Assembly: GCF_044751345.1 (NCBI RefSeq)
Contig: NZ_JBIWXY010000001.1
Location: 1,922,001 to 1,986,000, forward strand
Length of the DNA: 64,000 nt
Origin: Methylobacillus methanolivorans
GTDB taxonomy: Bacteria; Pseudomonadota; Gammaproteobacteria; Burkholderiales; Methylophilaceae
Direction: 5' to 3'
Below, piece by piece: positions 1 through 9,402 of the stretch (position 1 is the stretch's first letter; each line of letters opens with the position of its first letter). The position numbers and the translations under genes are program-made. Below the pieces are notes generated by a model. It searched no databases. It saw only the letters and a list, made by a program, of their open reading frames with translations, and was not told where the DNA came from.

Positions 1-64
1 CGTGATTAATTTATTTAAGTTTGACCGCCGCCCTGACCCCAACTCCCGGAAATACTACGCATGA
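1..64 (+). CDS. C-terminal end of an upstream gene (partial)
   Basis: The second reading frame is open from the window edge and stops at TGA 62-64, giving a C-terminus that ends in SRKYYA. Its stop overlaps the ATG of the next gene as ATGA, the coupling seen throughout this window, which supports a real upstream gene in the same operon. Too little remains to name the family. Confidence 0.5.
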   Translation, partial: VINLFKFDRRPDPNSRKYYA

Positions 65-1146
65 GCCAGCATGTACTGATTGCAGGTGGGGGTATTGTAG
101 GCTGCTTAACCGCGATGCAGTTGGTTGCCAGAGGCTGTAAAGTCACCATTGTCGAACGCAACAAAATCGCCAGCCAAACATCCGGAGAATCCTCCTGGGC
201 CGGCACAGGCATCATGTTCCCGCTATTGCCGTGGATGTATTCAGACCATGTGAATACGCTCACGCATTACGGTGCATCATGCTATGCCGATATTTGCTCG
301 CGCCTGTTCCAGGAAACCGGCATTGATCCGCAGATGCTGAATTCCGGCTTTCTGTTATTACCGCCATTTGACCGTGAGGCTGCACTGGCCTGGTGTGAGC
401 GCTACCAAGTCAAGGTCGAAGAAGCCAGCGCCGCAGCCTTTGGCATCACCTCACCCAGTGGCGACCAAGCTCTGTGGCTACCCGAAATCAACCAGGTTCG
501 CCCACCCTGCCTGATGCACGCATTACGCACATGGCTAGAAAACCATCATGTCAGGTTGCTTGAACACACCGAGCTCAAGCCACTCCCCCAAGACACTACT
601 CGCTTGAAGTCATGGCAGACCACAACCGGCGAATGGCTGGAAGCCGACCGTTTCATCGTGACATCTGGCGCATGGAGCTTTGAGCTGCTAAAGGAAGTGG
701 CGAGCAAACTACAAATCAAGCCCATGCGTGGGCAAATCCTGCTGTACAAACCTGAGCACAATCCCAGTACTGTGGTGTTCCGTGAAGATTTCTACTTAGT
801 GCCGCGCCAGGATGGCTACCTGCTGGCTGGTAGTACCCTGGAAGACGTCGGCTTTGATGCATCCACCACCGATAGCGTACGCGAAGAGATACGTGCCAAG
901 GCAGCAGCCCTGTTGCCCGAACTCCAACATCAGCCCATCATCAAGCACTGGAGCGGATTACGCCCCGGGACCCCTGAAAACCTGCCCGTCATCGGCCCGC
1001 ATCCTGCCGTAGAAAACCTTTACCTCAACACCGGGCACTTTCGCTACGGACTCACGATGGGGCCAGGTAGTGCCAGCTTGGTAGCAGCCTTGGTGTGCGG
1101 TGAAAAACCCTGGACGGATCCCACGCCTTTCTCCCTGCCACAATAA
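61..1146 (+). CDS. thiO: ThiO-like FAD-dependent amino acid (glycine) oxidase
   Basis: A 361-residue flavoprotein of the DAO/ThiO family. The N-terminus has the dinucleotide-binding motif GGGIVG (about residues 9-14) ending in the acidic VER that binds the FAD ribose. The C-terminus has the family pattern GLRPGTPENLPVIG and then NTGHFRYGLTMGPGSA, which closes over FAD. ThiO oxidises glycine to the imine used for the thiazole ring of thiamine. Length fits the family (about 350-370 residues). The start overlaps the preceding stop (ATGA), so it is translationally coupled to an unseen gene. No other thiamine gene is visible, so a different amino acid substrate is possible; the fold call is firmer than the substrate. 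Confidence 0.75.
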   Translation: MSQHVLIAGGGIVGCLTAMQLVARGCKVTIVERNKIASQTSGESSWAGTGIMFPLLPWMYSDHVNTLTHYGASCYADICSRLFQETGIDPQMLNSGFLLLPPFDREAALAWCERYQVKVEEASAAAFGITSPSGDQALWLPEINQVRPPCLMHALRTWLENHHVRLLEHTELKPLPQDTTRLKSWQTTTGEWLEADRFIVTSGAWSFELLKEVASKLQIKPMRGQILLYKPEHNPSTVVFREDFYLVPRQDGYLLAGSTLEDVGFDASTTDSVREEIRAKAAALLPELQHQPIIKHWSGLRPGTPENLPVIGPHPAVENLYLNTGHFRYGLTMGPGSASLVAALVCGEKPWTDPTPFSLPQ

Positions 1147-1165
1147 GCTGGCAAAACGAAGTTTC

Positions 1166-1192
1166 TCATGATCAGCCGCACCCTGATCATGA
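1166..1192. repeat. Perfect 10-bp inverted repeat between thiO and sodB
   Basis: The arms TCATGATCAG (1166-1175) and CTGATCATGA (1183-1192) are exact reverse complements around a 7-base loop. No T-run follows, so it is more likely an operator or an mRNA hairpin than a classic terminator. It lies about 95 bases before the sodB start, where a regulator could act. No known regulator site was matched. Confidence 0.5.
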
Positions 1193-1287
1193 CTGATTTC
1201 GAGAATGATTCGCGCTACCTCAGCATTTTTTTTCTTATGGCAAAATGCTTCTCAACCTTTACCAACCAAACACAAAAAGGAATAAGC

Positions 1288-1869
1288 ATGGCACATCAAC
1301 TTCCTCCGCTTCCTTACGCCAAGGATGCCCTGGAGCCCGTCATTTCTGCTGAGACGATTGAATACCACTACGGCAAGCACCACCAGACTTATGTGACCAA
1401 CCTCAACAACCTGATCCAGGGTACAGAGTTTGAAAACGCCAGCCTGGAAGACATTGTCAAGAAATCCTCCGGCGGCATTTTCAACAACGCAGCCCAGGTC
1501 TGGAATCACACTTTCTACTGGAACGGCTTCAAGCCCAACGGTGGTGGTGAACCTACTGGCGAGTTGGCAGAGGCCATCAACAAGGCATTTGGCTCTTTTG
1601 AAGAATTCAAGAAGCAATTCACGCAAAAAGCTATCACCACATTTGGCGCAGGCTGGGCATGGCTGGTCAAGAATGCAGACGGTAGCCTGAGTCTGGAAAG
1701 CACCAGCAACGCTGAAACACCCCTGACCAAGGGCCAAACGCCATTGTTGACGATTGATGTATGGGAACACGCCTATTACGTTGATTACCGCAACGCACGT
1801 CCAAAATATGCTGAAGAGTTCTGGAACATCATCAACTGGGACTTCGTCGCTGCAAACTTCAAGGGCTAA
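1288..1869 (+). CDS. sodB: Iron superoxide dismutase
   Basis: A 193-residue Fe-type SOD converting superoxide to oxygen and peroxide in the cytoplasm. The metal ligands are in place: H27 in EYHYGKHH, a second His in AAQVWNHTFYW (about 74), and Asp/His in DVWEHAYYVDY (about 157 and 161). The run AAQVWNHTFYW and the GWAWLV segment favour iron over manganese. The frame stays open 120 bases upstream, but the ATG at 1288 follows an AAAAGGAA ribosome site and begins the protein with the family N-terminus MAHQLPPLPY. It stands alone in transcription as far as can be seen. Confidence 0.96.
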   Translation: MAHQLPPLPYAKDALEPVISAETIEYHYGKHHQTYVTNLNNLIQGTEFENASLEDIVKKSSGGIFNNAAQVWNHTFYWNGFKPNGGGEPTGELAEAINKAFGSFEEFKKQFTQKAITTFGAGWAWLVKNADGSLSLESTSNAETPLTKGQTPLLTIDVWEHAYYVDYRNARPKYAEEFWNIINWDFVAANFKG

Positions 1870-1978
1870 GCCCTGACACGCGGTGCATCCGCGACTGCAA
1901 AGTATTATGCTCAAGGACTAGGCAATGCCTAGTCCTTGTCATTTCAACATTTCATCATATGCTGCTAGAATCGCAACC

Positions 1979-2299
1979 ATGTTGCGTAAATGGCTGCTCA
2001 TTACACTCCTTCCTTTCTTGCTGCTTTTTGGCCAGCAAGCATTGTTTGCGCACGAAATTTCCCACCTTGGCGATGCCGTACCATACTCACAAGACCAGGC
2101 ACCGCATGTCAGCTTCTGTAGCCAATGTCTTGCCATCAGCGGATTAGGCAGCGCCTTACCTAGCACGCCCAGCAGCATTCTCGTCCATACTCCACCACTA
2201 CTTGCAGAAACAAAGCAGGTGCTGGTCAAGCATACCAGCCCTCTCCACGCCTATATCTCGCGCGCGCCTCCCGCAGTCATGACAAGCTCCTCCCGATAA
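1979..2299 (+). CDS. Small exported protein with CxxC, before a ZnuD-like receptor
   Basis: About 106 residues from the ATG at 1979. The N-terminus is a signal peptide (LRKW then a hydrophobic LLITLLPFLLLFG stretch, ending near ALFA). The mature part has HEISHL, then CSQC, and a C-terminal SRAPPA tail. The frame could start at 1925, but that would add a hydrophilic stretch before the signal peptide. It lies about 80 bases before a ZnuD-like TonB receptor, so a periplasmic metal-linked role (zinc or copper) is inferred from context and from the His and Cys residues. It resembles the short uncharacterised DUF2946/CzcI-like proteins often placed before metal transport genes, but no family is certain. 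Confidence 0.6.
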   Translation: MLRKWLLITLLPFLLLFGQQALFAHEISHLGDAVPYSQDQAPHVSFCSQCLAISGLGSALPSTPSSILVHTPPLLAETKQVLVKHTSPLHAYISRAPPAVMTSSSR

Positions 2300-2381
2300 G
2301 GGACATTTAATCATTCACCATGCAGGACATGTATTGCCTTGAGCATGCCGCCTGCCTATTAGCTTGACTGCGAGAATCCTC

Positions 2382-4424
2382 ATGCGACCGACTTCACCGG
2401 CATTTTTGCCAAAAAAACTGTTATCCGCCCTCACACTGGCACTTGGCAGCATCACTGCACAAGCGGCTGACGATATCAAGTTACCCACCATTGCCGTCAC
2501 CGCCAACCCGCTGGGAGTGGCTTCTGACGAGCTGGTCGTCCCCGTCTCCACACTGAGTGGACGCGACCTCACCCTGCAACGCGAAAGCACCCTGGGTGAA
2601 ACCCTGAAATTTATTCCCGGCGTCTCTTCCACCAACTTCGGCCCCAATGCTTCCCGCCCCATCATCCGCGGCCTAGATGGTGAGCGTGTGCGCATCATGC
2701 AAAATGGCGTCAGCATCCTTGATGCCTCTAGCCTCAGTTTCGACCATGCAGTGGCGATTGACCCGCTGGTGATCGAACAGATCGACGTCGTGCGCGGCCC
2801 GGCAGCATTGCTGTATGGTGGTAGCGCTGTTGGCGGCGTGGTCAATGCCATCGACCACCGCATCCCCAAACAAGCAATCGACGGCGTTACTGGTCGTAGC
2901 GAAGTACGTTTCGGCGGTGCCGAGAATCAAAAAAATGGCGCCGTGGTGCTGGATGCAGGTAATGGCGTACTCACGCTGCATGCCGATGCCTACAAGCGTA
3001 AGACTGATGACCTGGATATCCCAGGCTATGCTGTTTCGCGCCGTAAAAGCGAAGCCACGGGTGAAGAGCGAGAGCACAAAGGCAGGTTGGTCAACAGTGC
3101 CTCAGATGCCGATGGCGGCGCAGTGGGTGCATCGATTGCGCTCGATAACGGCTATGTCGGCTTGTCTTACTCGACTTTCAACAACAAATACGGCACCGTT
3201 GCGGAATCGGATGTCCTCATCGACATGAAGAGTGATCGCTGGGACTTTACCTCAGAGCTGCGCGACCTGGGGAATATCATCACCAAGGTGAAAGTCCGCA
3301 TGGCCTACACTGACTACAAGCACCAGGAATTGGAAGATGGCGAAGTCAGCACTACCTTCAAGAACCGTGGTGTCGAGGGCTCCATTGAAGCCTCACACGG
3401 CAACATTGGCCCCTTGAGTGGCGTCATCGGCCTGCAGTTCAGGGACACTAAATTCCAGGCATTGGGCGAAGAGGCCTTCGTGCCATCGAATCGCACCAAG
3501 ACCCGTGCGGTTTACGTTTACGAAGAGCTTCCTCTTGATGCCCTCAAGCTGACCTTTGGCGGGCGCATTGAGCATGCTGAGCTCGACTCCAATGGCGGCG
3601 ATAAATTCGGCCCCAGCCAATCGCGCTCATTCACGCCTTATAGCTTTGCCACCGGCGGGCTATTCAAGCTTGATGAGCAATGGTCCATCAGCACCAACCT
3701 TTCGCACAATGAGCGAGCACCCAGCTATTTTGAGCTGTTTGCCAATGGCGTCCATGTTGCTACCGATCAATACGAGCTCGGCACCGATGCACTCGACAAG
3801 GAGCGCTCCAATGGTATCGATACCCAGTTACGCTGGAAGCAGAATCACAACTCCTTCACTTTAGGCGCCTATTACACCCGCTTCAGCAATTTCATTGGCC
3901 TGTTTAATACTGGCAACCTGGTCAATGAAGAAGGTGAAACTGGCCAGGTCGACTCCACCATTGCAGAGGCTCAATTCAGCTCGGCCAAGGCAGTGTTCAA
4001 GGGCTTGGAGGCCGAAGGCAAGTTCCGCGTCTACGAGACCGTTGGCGCATTGGATTTGTACCTGCGTGGCGACTATGTGCGCGCCACCAACCGCGACACC
4101 GGCGAGCCACTGCCACGCATTTCTCCACTGAAGCTGGGATTTGGTCTTGATTATCGCTTTAACCAGTTCGGCTCCAGGCTGGATGTGCTGCGCGCCTTCA
4201 AGCAAGACCGTACCGCGGACAACGAGCTACCCACCGATGGCTATACCTTGGTCAATGCCACCGTGACCTACAAGTTGCCGACCTCGGAAAGATTCCAGCT
4301 CGAAGCCTTTGCCAAGGCTTACAACCTGCTGGATCAGACCATCCGTGAGCATACCTCCATCCTCAAGGACATCGCGCCTCTGGGTGGTCGCTCTATCCTC
4401 ATCGGCTTGCGCGGCGACTTCTAA
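2382..4424 (+). CDS. TonB-dependent outer-membrane receptor, ZnuD-like
   Basis: A 680-residue outer-membrane receptor. A signal peptide ends near ITAQA; the plug domain follows with RPIIRGLDGERVRI, then DHAVAIDPLVIEQIDVVRGPAALLYGGSAVGGVVN split over about residues 115-160; the beta-barrel ends in a terminal Phe. The plug wording and the ending RSILIGLRGDF resemble the ZnuD zinc (or heme) receptor group. The ATG at 2382 was chosen over a TTG at 2364 because the signal peptide begins right after it. The small CxxC protein precedes it. Substrate zinc is inferred from family resemblance; heme or copper cannot be excluded. Confidence 0.8.
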   Translation: MRPTSPAFLPKKLLSALTLALGSITAQAADDIKLPTIAVTANPLGVASDELVVPVSTLSGRDLTLQRESTLGETLKFIPGVSSTNFGPNASRPIIRGLDGERVRIMQNGVSILDASSLSFDHAVAIDPLVIEQIDVVRGPAALLYGGSAVGGVVNAIDHRIPKQAIDGVTGRSEVRFGGAENQKNGAVVLDAGNGVLTLHADAYKRKTDDLDIPGYAVSRRKSEATGEEREHKGRLVNSASDADGGAVGASIALDNGYVGLSYSTFNNKYGTVAESDVLIDMKSDRWDFTSELRDLGNIITKVKVRMAYTDYKHQELEDGEVSTTFKNRGVEGSIEASHGNIGPLSGVIGLQFRDTKFQALGEEAFVPSNRTKTRAVYVYEELPLDALKLTFGGRIEHAELDSNGGDKFGPSQSRSFTPYSFATGGLFKLDEQWSISTNLSHNERAPSYFELFANGVHVATDQYELGTDALDKERSNGIDTQLRWKQNHNSFTLGAYYTRFSNFIGLFNTGNLVNEEGETGQVDSTIAEAQFSSAKAVFKGLEAEGKFRVYETVGALDLYLRGDYVRATNRDTGEPLPRISPLKLGFGLDYRFNQFGSRLDVLRAFKQDRTADNELPTDGYTLVNATVTYKLPTSERFQLEAFAKAYNLLDQTIREHTSILKDIAPLGGRSILIGLRGDF

Positions 4425-4507
4425 GCCTATCCCCGTGTGGTGTCCTCGCACCACACGACTGCTTGCGCTATGATGTCGATCTTGATTCACTCATTAAGAT
4501 CGACATC

Positions 4508-4780
4508 ATGGCACGTACCGTTTTCTGCGTTAAGTTAGGCCGCAATGCTGATGGCCTGGACTTTCCCCCTTACCCTGGCGAGCTTGGCAAGCGTATTTAC
4601 GAACATGTTTCCAAGGAAGCCTGGGCTGGCTGGCTCAAGCAACAAACCATGCTGGTCAATGAAAACCGCCTGAGCCTGGCTGATCCGCAAGCACGCAAAT
4701 ATCTTAGCCAGCAGACAGAAGCCTATTTCTTCGGTGAAGGTGCAGACACCGCCTCAGGCTATGTACCACCTAATAGTTGA
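4508..4780 (+). CDS. yggX: Probable Fe(2+)-trafficking / oxidative damage protection protein YggX
   Basis: A 90-residue YggX family protein, typical in length. It opens with MARTVFCVKLGR, a conserved start bearing the single redox cysteine, and continues with GLDFPPYPGELGKRIYE and WAGWLKQQTMLVNENRLS, both diagnostic. YggX protects iron-sulfur clusters and may buffer labile iron in the cytoplasm. The frame is open further upstream, but ATG 4508 gives the exact family N-terminus. Neighbours with metal or oxidative roles (sodB, ZnuD-like receptor) fit. Confidence 0.95.
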   Translation: MARTVFCVKLGRNADGLDFPPYPGELGKRIYEHVSKEAWAGWLKQQTMLVNENRLSLADPQARKYLSQQTEAYFFGEGADTASGYVPPNS

Positions 4781-4831
4781 ACCATTTTTCATTAAACTGT
4801 CATATTGCGGGCATACAGTGAGGTTTTTATC

Positions 4832-6913
4832 ATGTTGCCCGTCAAATTGAGTCCCGAATATTTTATCAATCGCGAACTAGGCATACTCGCCTTCAATCGT
4901 CGCGTCTTGGCCCAGGCTGAGGATGAAAGCATCCCACTGCTTGAGCGCCTCAAGTTTCTCTGTATTTTCAGCAGCAACATGGATGAGTTCTTCGAGGTAC
5001 GTGTTGCAGGCCTCAAGAACCAGATCAAATACAACTCACCACACGTCGGGGCCGACGGCATGTTGCCCAAGCAGGCGCTAGCCAAGGTCAGCAGCGTAGC
5101 GCACGAATTTGTAGATCACCAATACAAGATCCTCAACGAAGTTGTACTGCCACAATTGGCAGCACAAGAAATCCGCTTTATCCGCCGCGGGCACTGGAAC
5201 GATGTGCAACGTGAATGGATCGCGGCTTATTTCTTCCGTGAGCTGATGCCTATCTTGACACCTATCGGCCTGGATCCGGCACACCCTTTCCCACGCGTGC
5301 TCAACAAGAGCTTGAATTTTGCTGTAGAGCTGGAAGGCAAGGACGCATTTGGACGCAATTCCGGCGTCGCCATCGTACAGGCTCCGCGCGCACTGCCACG
5401 CGTTATCCGCCTGCCACGCGACATCGCTGGATGTGATCACGGTTTCGTCTTCCTTTCTTCCATCCTGCATGCCCATGTCAACGAACTGTTCTCTGGCATG
5501 ACGGTCAAGGGCTGCTACCAGTTCCGCGTCACACGCGATAGCGACCTGATCCTGGATGATGAAGAGACCAAGGATTTACGCCTGGCATTACAAGGCGAAC
5601 TGACCCACCGTCAATATGGCGATGCCGTGCGCCTGGAAGTAGCCGATAGCTGCCCAGCAGAAATGTCAGCCTTCCTCCTCGGGCAATTCGGCCTGGGCCA
5701 GGATGATCTTTATCAAGTTAATGGCCTCGTCAATCTGGTACGGCTCATGCAAATCCCGGATAGTGTGGATCGCCCAGACTTGAAGTATCCACTGTATACA
5801 CCCAGCCTACCCAAGGAGCTGGCCAAGGATACCGACATCTTCAAGGCCATCCGCAAGCAGGACATTCTGCTGCATCACCCTTTCCAGTCGTTCAACCCGG
5901 TAGTCGAGTTCATCAAGCAAGCTGCGGAAGACCCGCAAGTCCTGGCGATCAAGCAAACCTTCTATCGCACCAGCGCAGACTCCACCTTGATGAAGTCACT
6001 CATTGATGCGGCGCAGCGCGGCAAGGAAGTCACTGTTGTAGTAGAGCTGTTGGCGCGTTTTGATGAAGAAGCCAACATCAACTGGGCCGCCCAGCTGGAA
6101 AACGCAGGTGCTCACGTGGTATACGGCGTCGTCGGCCACAAAACCCATGCCAAGATGGCCATGGTAGTACGCCGCGACGATGACAAGCTGCGCCGCTACG
6201 TTCACGTTGCCACTGGCAATTATCACCAGCGCACAGCACGCCTTTACACCGATTTTGGCTTACTCACCTGCCAGGATGAGATCAGCGAAGACGTCAATGA
6301 CGTGTTTGCCCAGCTCACAGGCCTGGGCAAAGCCTCCAAGTTACGCCACCTGTGGCAATCACCCTTTACCCTGCACCAGCGCACTGTCAAGGCGATACAG
6401 AACGAGGCCGAGATTGCCAAGTCAGGCAAGAAAGCACGCATCATCGCCAAGATGAATGCACTGCTGGATCCTGACGTCATTCGTGCTTTGTATGATGCTT
6501 CTTGCGCAGGCGTGCAGATTGAGTTGATTGTGCGTGGTGTTTGCGCACTGCGGCCAGGCATACCTGGTGTTTCGGAGAACATCAAGGTACGCTCGATCGT
6601 GGGCCGTTTCCTGGAGCATACCCGCATCTTTTATTTTTATGATAATGGTGCGGAACACATCTATCTCTCCAGTGCTGATTGGATGTACCGCAATTTCTTC
6701 CGCCGCATCGAGGTCTGCTTCCCCTTGCTGGATGCCAGGGTCAAGAAGCGCGTCTTCAAGGAAGGTCTTGAGCCTTACCTTAAGGACAACTCCAACGCCT
6801 GGGAAATGCTGCCAGATGGTAGCTATGAACAGAAACCGAGCCGTCGTGCCAGCTTCTCTGCGCAGCAATTCCTCATGACGGAATATGGCCAGGAAGTATT
6901 ACCAGATATCTAA
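4832..6913 (+). CDS. ppk1: Polyphosphate kinase 1
   Basis: A 693-residue PPK1, full length for the family, transferring the gamma phosphate of ATP to polyphosphate. The N-terminal domain has YFINRELGILAFNRRVL; the first catalytic region has FYRTS; the histidine that is phosphorylated lies in GHKTHAKM, and the second conserved His in HVATGNYH. The C-terminal phospholipase-D-like domain carries RSIVGRFLEHTRIFYF and YLSSADWM. ATG 4832 is preferred over TTG 4805 because it follows GAGG and matches the usual N-terminus. It converges on exopolyphosphatase, so synthesis and breakdown enzymes end at one shared terminator. Confidence 0.97.
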   Translation: MLPVKLSPEYFINRELGILAFNRRVLAQAEDESIPLLERLKFLCIFSSNMDEFFEVRVAGLKNQIKYNSPHVGADGMLPKQALAKVSSVAHEFVDHQYKILNEVVLPQLAAQEIRFIRRGHWNDVQREWIAAYFFRELMPILTPIGLDPAHPFPRVLNKSLNFAVELEGKDAFGRNSGVAIVQAPRALPRVIRLPRDIAGCDHGFVFLSSILHAHVNELFSGMTVKGCYQFRVTRDSDLILDDEETKDLRLALQGELTHRQYGDAVRLEVADSCPAEMSAFLLGQFGLGQDDLYQVNGLVNLVRLMQIPDSVDRPDLKYPLYTPSLPKELAKDTDIFKAIRKQDILLHHPFQSFNPVVEFIKQAAEDPQVLAIKQTFYRTSADSTLMKSLIDAAQRGKEVTVVVELLARFDEEANINWAAQLENAGAHVVYGVVGHKTHAKMAMVVRRDDDKLRRYVHVATGNYHQRTARLYTDFGLLTCQDEISEDVNDVFAQLTGLGKASKLRHLWQSPFTLHQRTVKAIQNEAEIAKSGKKARIIAKMNALLDPDVIRALYDASCAGVQIELIVRGVCALRPGIPGVSENIKVRSIVGRFLEHTRIFYFYDNGAEHIYLSSADWMYRNFFRRIEVCFPLLDARVKKRVFKEGLEPYLKDNSNAWEMLPDGSYEQKPSRRASFSAQQFLMTEYGQEVLPDI

Positions 6914-6932
6914 TCTTGATATTGCTTGCAAT

Positions 6933-6974
6933 AAACGAATAAGGCCGCGTTAAACGCGGCCTTATTCGTTTTTG
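6933..6974. terminator. Bidirectional terminator between ppk1 and ppx
   Basis: A perfect 18-bp stem (6933-6950 with 54-71 of the same block) with a three-base TAA loop. It is flanked by T-rich sequence on the right and, for the opposite strand, by T on the left. It lies between two convergent genes, so it serves both. Confidence 0.9.
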
Positions 6975-7015
6975 ATCAATCATGCAGAAAAATCTTGAAA
7001 GAAACTCTGTGTCGC

Positions 7016-8521
7016 TCAGGAACCCAAACTTAAGCTCAGACCAACCTCTTTCCAGTAGGCAACTTCATTGAGCAGCTCTGCCTCGGTCAGGGGATTTTCC
7101 TTCAACCAATCCGAATCTATCTCCAGCTGGTAGCCAGTTTTCGTGATAGAGAGCACTAGGTCTGGACGATTATCCGGCTGGCGATTGCGGTGGAACAAGA
7201 CTGCCAGGCGCAAGATAAGGACCAATAAGAGGCGATCCTGGTTACCCACTAGGCTCAGACTGGTGTCCAGCTTGGCTAGAGAGCGTCGATGCGCCCTGAC
7301 CAACAGCCCCAGGGTTTCCTGCTCCATATTGGAAAAGCCGGGCATATCCGCATTTTCCACAATATAGGCGGAATGTTTGTGATAAGCCGCATGGGCAATC
7401 GACACGCCGATTTCATGCAAGCGTGCCGCCCAAGTCAGGTATTGCGCTGCGGTATCTTCATCCCATTGCTGCAAGAGGCCTGTACATTGGGATAGCAAGC
7501 GCAATGCCATATCACGTACCCGCTCTGCTTGGTCTGGTTCGACATGGTAACGACGCATGAAGCTGGATACCGTCACTTCACGTATATCCCGGTCATGCAA
7601 ACGACCGAGCAGCTCGTAAAGTACGCCTTCACGCAAGGCACTGCTTGCCGCCGTCATACGCTCAATCTTGAGGGCATCAAATGCCGCCGTCATAATGGCC
7701 AGCCCTCCTGGCAGCACCGCTGCCCGATCTGCGCTTAACCCAGGCAATTCGATTTTCTTGATGTCCTTGACCTTGATGAGATGCTGGCGCAGAAACTCCA
7801 GCCCTTCTCTGGTGATCTCGCCTTCACTCAAACCACTCAACCGAATGATTTCTCCCAGCGCCTTGGCTGTGCCAGAGGATCCGACTGCCTCCTCCCAACC
7901 TTCAGCCACGAAGTGTTTGCGTATGCTCTGGATTTCAGCTGCCGCCGCAATGCGTGCTTGCTCAAAGGCATCCGCATTCAGCTTTCCCTCGGGAAAATAG
8001 CGCAAGCTATAGCTAACACAGCCCATATACAGGCTTTCCATCTCGATCGGCTCAAGATCCTGACCAATGATGAACTCGGTAGACCCGCCGCCAATATCGA
8101 TCACCAGTCGCTTATGAGTCACGGGTGGCAAACTATGGCTGACCCCGACGAAAATCATACGTGCTTCTTCGCGGCCAGCAATAATTTCAATCGGAAACCC
8201 CAATGCGGCTTGTGCTTCCGCCATCAGGTTAGGAGCATTACGCGCCACACGGAAAGTATTGGTAGCAACCGCACGCACTGCTTGTGGCGGCAAACCCCGC
8301 AAGCGTTCGCCAAACCGCTTCAGGCAATCAATCGCACGCTGCTGTGCATCAATGCTCAGGTTGTTTTTTGCATCGAGGCCTGCACCAAGACGCACAGCCT
8401 CGCGTAGGGAGTCATGAAAAATAAGATGACCGTCTGCAACCCGTGCGAGCTGCAGACGGAAACTGTTGGATCCCAGATCGACTGCCGCGATCTCTGGAAA
8501 ATCGGATTTTTTGGTAGGCAA
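7016..8521 (-). CDS. ppx: Exopolyphosphatase (Ppx/GppA family)
   Basis: A 501-residue Ppx/GppA phosphatase that removes terminal phosphates from polyphosphate. The actin-like ATPase fold is seen in AAVDLGSNSFRLQLARV (residues about 13-29) and VIDIGGGSTEFIIG (about 141-154). The C-terminal part carries an HD-like region with RLHEIGVSIAHAAYHKHSAYI. Length fits Ppx (about 500) rather than short GppA forms. It is convergent with ppk1 and is followed upstream by phoU on the same strand with a 53-base gap, a phosphate-storage grouping. Confidence 0.95.
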   Translation of the reverse strand: MPTKKSDFPEIAAVDLGSNSFRLQLARVADGHLIFHDSLREAVRLGAGLDAKNNLSIDAQQRAIDCLKRFGERLRGLPPQAVRAVATNTFRVARNAPNLMAEAQAALGFPIEIIAGREEARMIFVGVSHSLPPVTHKRLVIDIGGGSTEFIIGQDLEPIEMESLYMGCVSYSLRYFPEGKLNADAFEQARIAAAAEIQSIRKHFVAEGWEEAVGSSGTAKALGEIIRLSGLSEGEITREGLEFLRQHLIKVKDIKKIELPGLSADRAAVLPGGLAIMTAAFDALKIERMTAASSALREGVLYELLGRLHDRDIREVTVSSFMRRYHVEPDQAERVRDMALRLLSQCTGLLQQWDEDTAAQYLTWAARLHEIGVSIAHAAYHKHSAYIVENADMPGFSNMEQETLGLLVRAHRRSLAKLDTSLSLVGNQDRLLLVLILRLAVLFHRNRQPDNRPDLVLSITKTGYQLEIDSDWLKENPLTEAELLNEVAYWKEVGLSLSLGS

Positions 8522-8574
8522 GTTCGACCTTCTTGTAAAACGGTAAAGCGTTTGCCCCCACCACAGCGACCAGC

Positions 8575-9282
8575 TTAGGGCTCCTGGGCTTCGCGTTCCA
8601 TCTCTTGAACGGTGGTGTGGCGTACGTCTTTACCTTTTACCATGTAGATCACGTATTCGGCAATGTTCTTGGCATGATCACCAATACGCTCAATCGCCTT
8701 GGCAACAAACAACACCTCGAGTGACATGGAAATAGTACGAGGGTCTTCCAGCATGAAAGTAATCAACTGGCGCATCGCGGCACGGAACTGCTCGTCCACT
8801 TGCTCATCCTGGCGCGCTACGTCTACAGTCTTGGTCACATCCAGACGCGCAAAGGCATCCAGTGCAGTGCGCAACATTTCACGCACATGGCCAACCATGG
8901 TCTTGATCTCGTTGAAACGAGGCGTATAAAGACGACCAGACTCGGACACCTTCTGTGCAACACGCGCGATCTTGGTCGCTTCATCGCCGATGCGCTCTAG
9001 GTCGGTAATGGTCTTGACCACCATCATAATCATGCGCAAGTCACCGGCAGCAGGCTGGCGGCGGGCAATAATGTGGCTGCAGTCCTCATCCACCTGCACT
9101 TCAAGCGCATTGACCTTATGGTCATTGGCAATCACCTTGTCAGCCAAGGTGGTATTTACCGTGACCAAGGCTTCTAGCGCATTGACGATTTGCTGCTCGA
9201 CCAAACCGCCCATTTCGAGCACTTTTGCACGGACTGATTCCAGCTCGGCATCGTACTGCTTGTATGTATGTTCAAATTGCAT
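8575..9282 (-). CDS. phoU: Phosphate-specific transport accessory protein PhoU
   Basis: A 235-residue protein with the two alpha-helical PhoU repeats: KVIANDHKVNALEVQVDEDC with DLRMIMMVVKTITDLERIGDEA, and a second copy ending in VLFVAKAIERIGDHAKNIAEYVIYM. The repeated E/D-RIGD motifs bind iron or other metals in known structures. PhoU represses the Pho regulon through PstB and PhoR. Here there are no pst genes next to it; it is paired instead with ppx, suggesting a link between phosphate sensing and polyphosphate breakdown. Confidence 0.95.
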   Translation of the reverse strand: MQFEHTYKQYDAELESVRAKVLEMGGLVEQQIVNALEALVTVNTTLADKVIANDHKVNALEVQVDEDCSHIIARRQPAAGDLRMIMMVVKTITDLERIGDEATKIARVAQKVSESGRLYTPRFNEIKTMVGHVREMLRTALDAFARLDVTKTVDVARQDEQVDEQFRAAMRQLITFMLEDPRTISMSLEVLFVAKAIERIGDHAKNIAEYVIYMVKGKDVRHTTVQEMEREAQEP

Positions 9283-9402
9283 AACGCGATCCCTTCCGTG
9301 ATTGAATCTGGCCGGGCTACGCTAGTCCCGACCAGGATATGAGTCAACGTTCTAGTGTAATTGCCGATTATGACAATTTCATGTTGAACTGATGCGCGTT
9401 GC

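Noticed and set aside
1252..1914. Long minus-strand ORF opposite sodB
   Set aside because: It is antisense to a clear superoxide dismutase gene, has no ribosome site and no recognisable domain; a codon-bias shadow.
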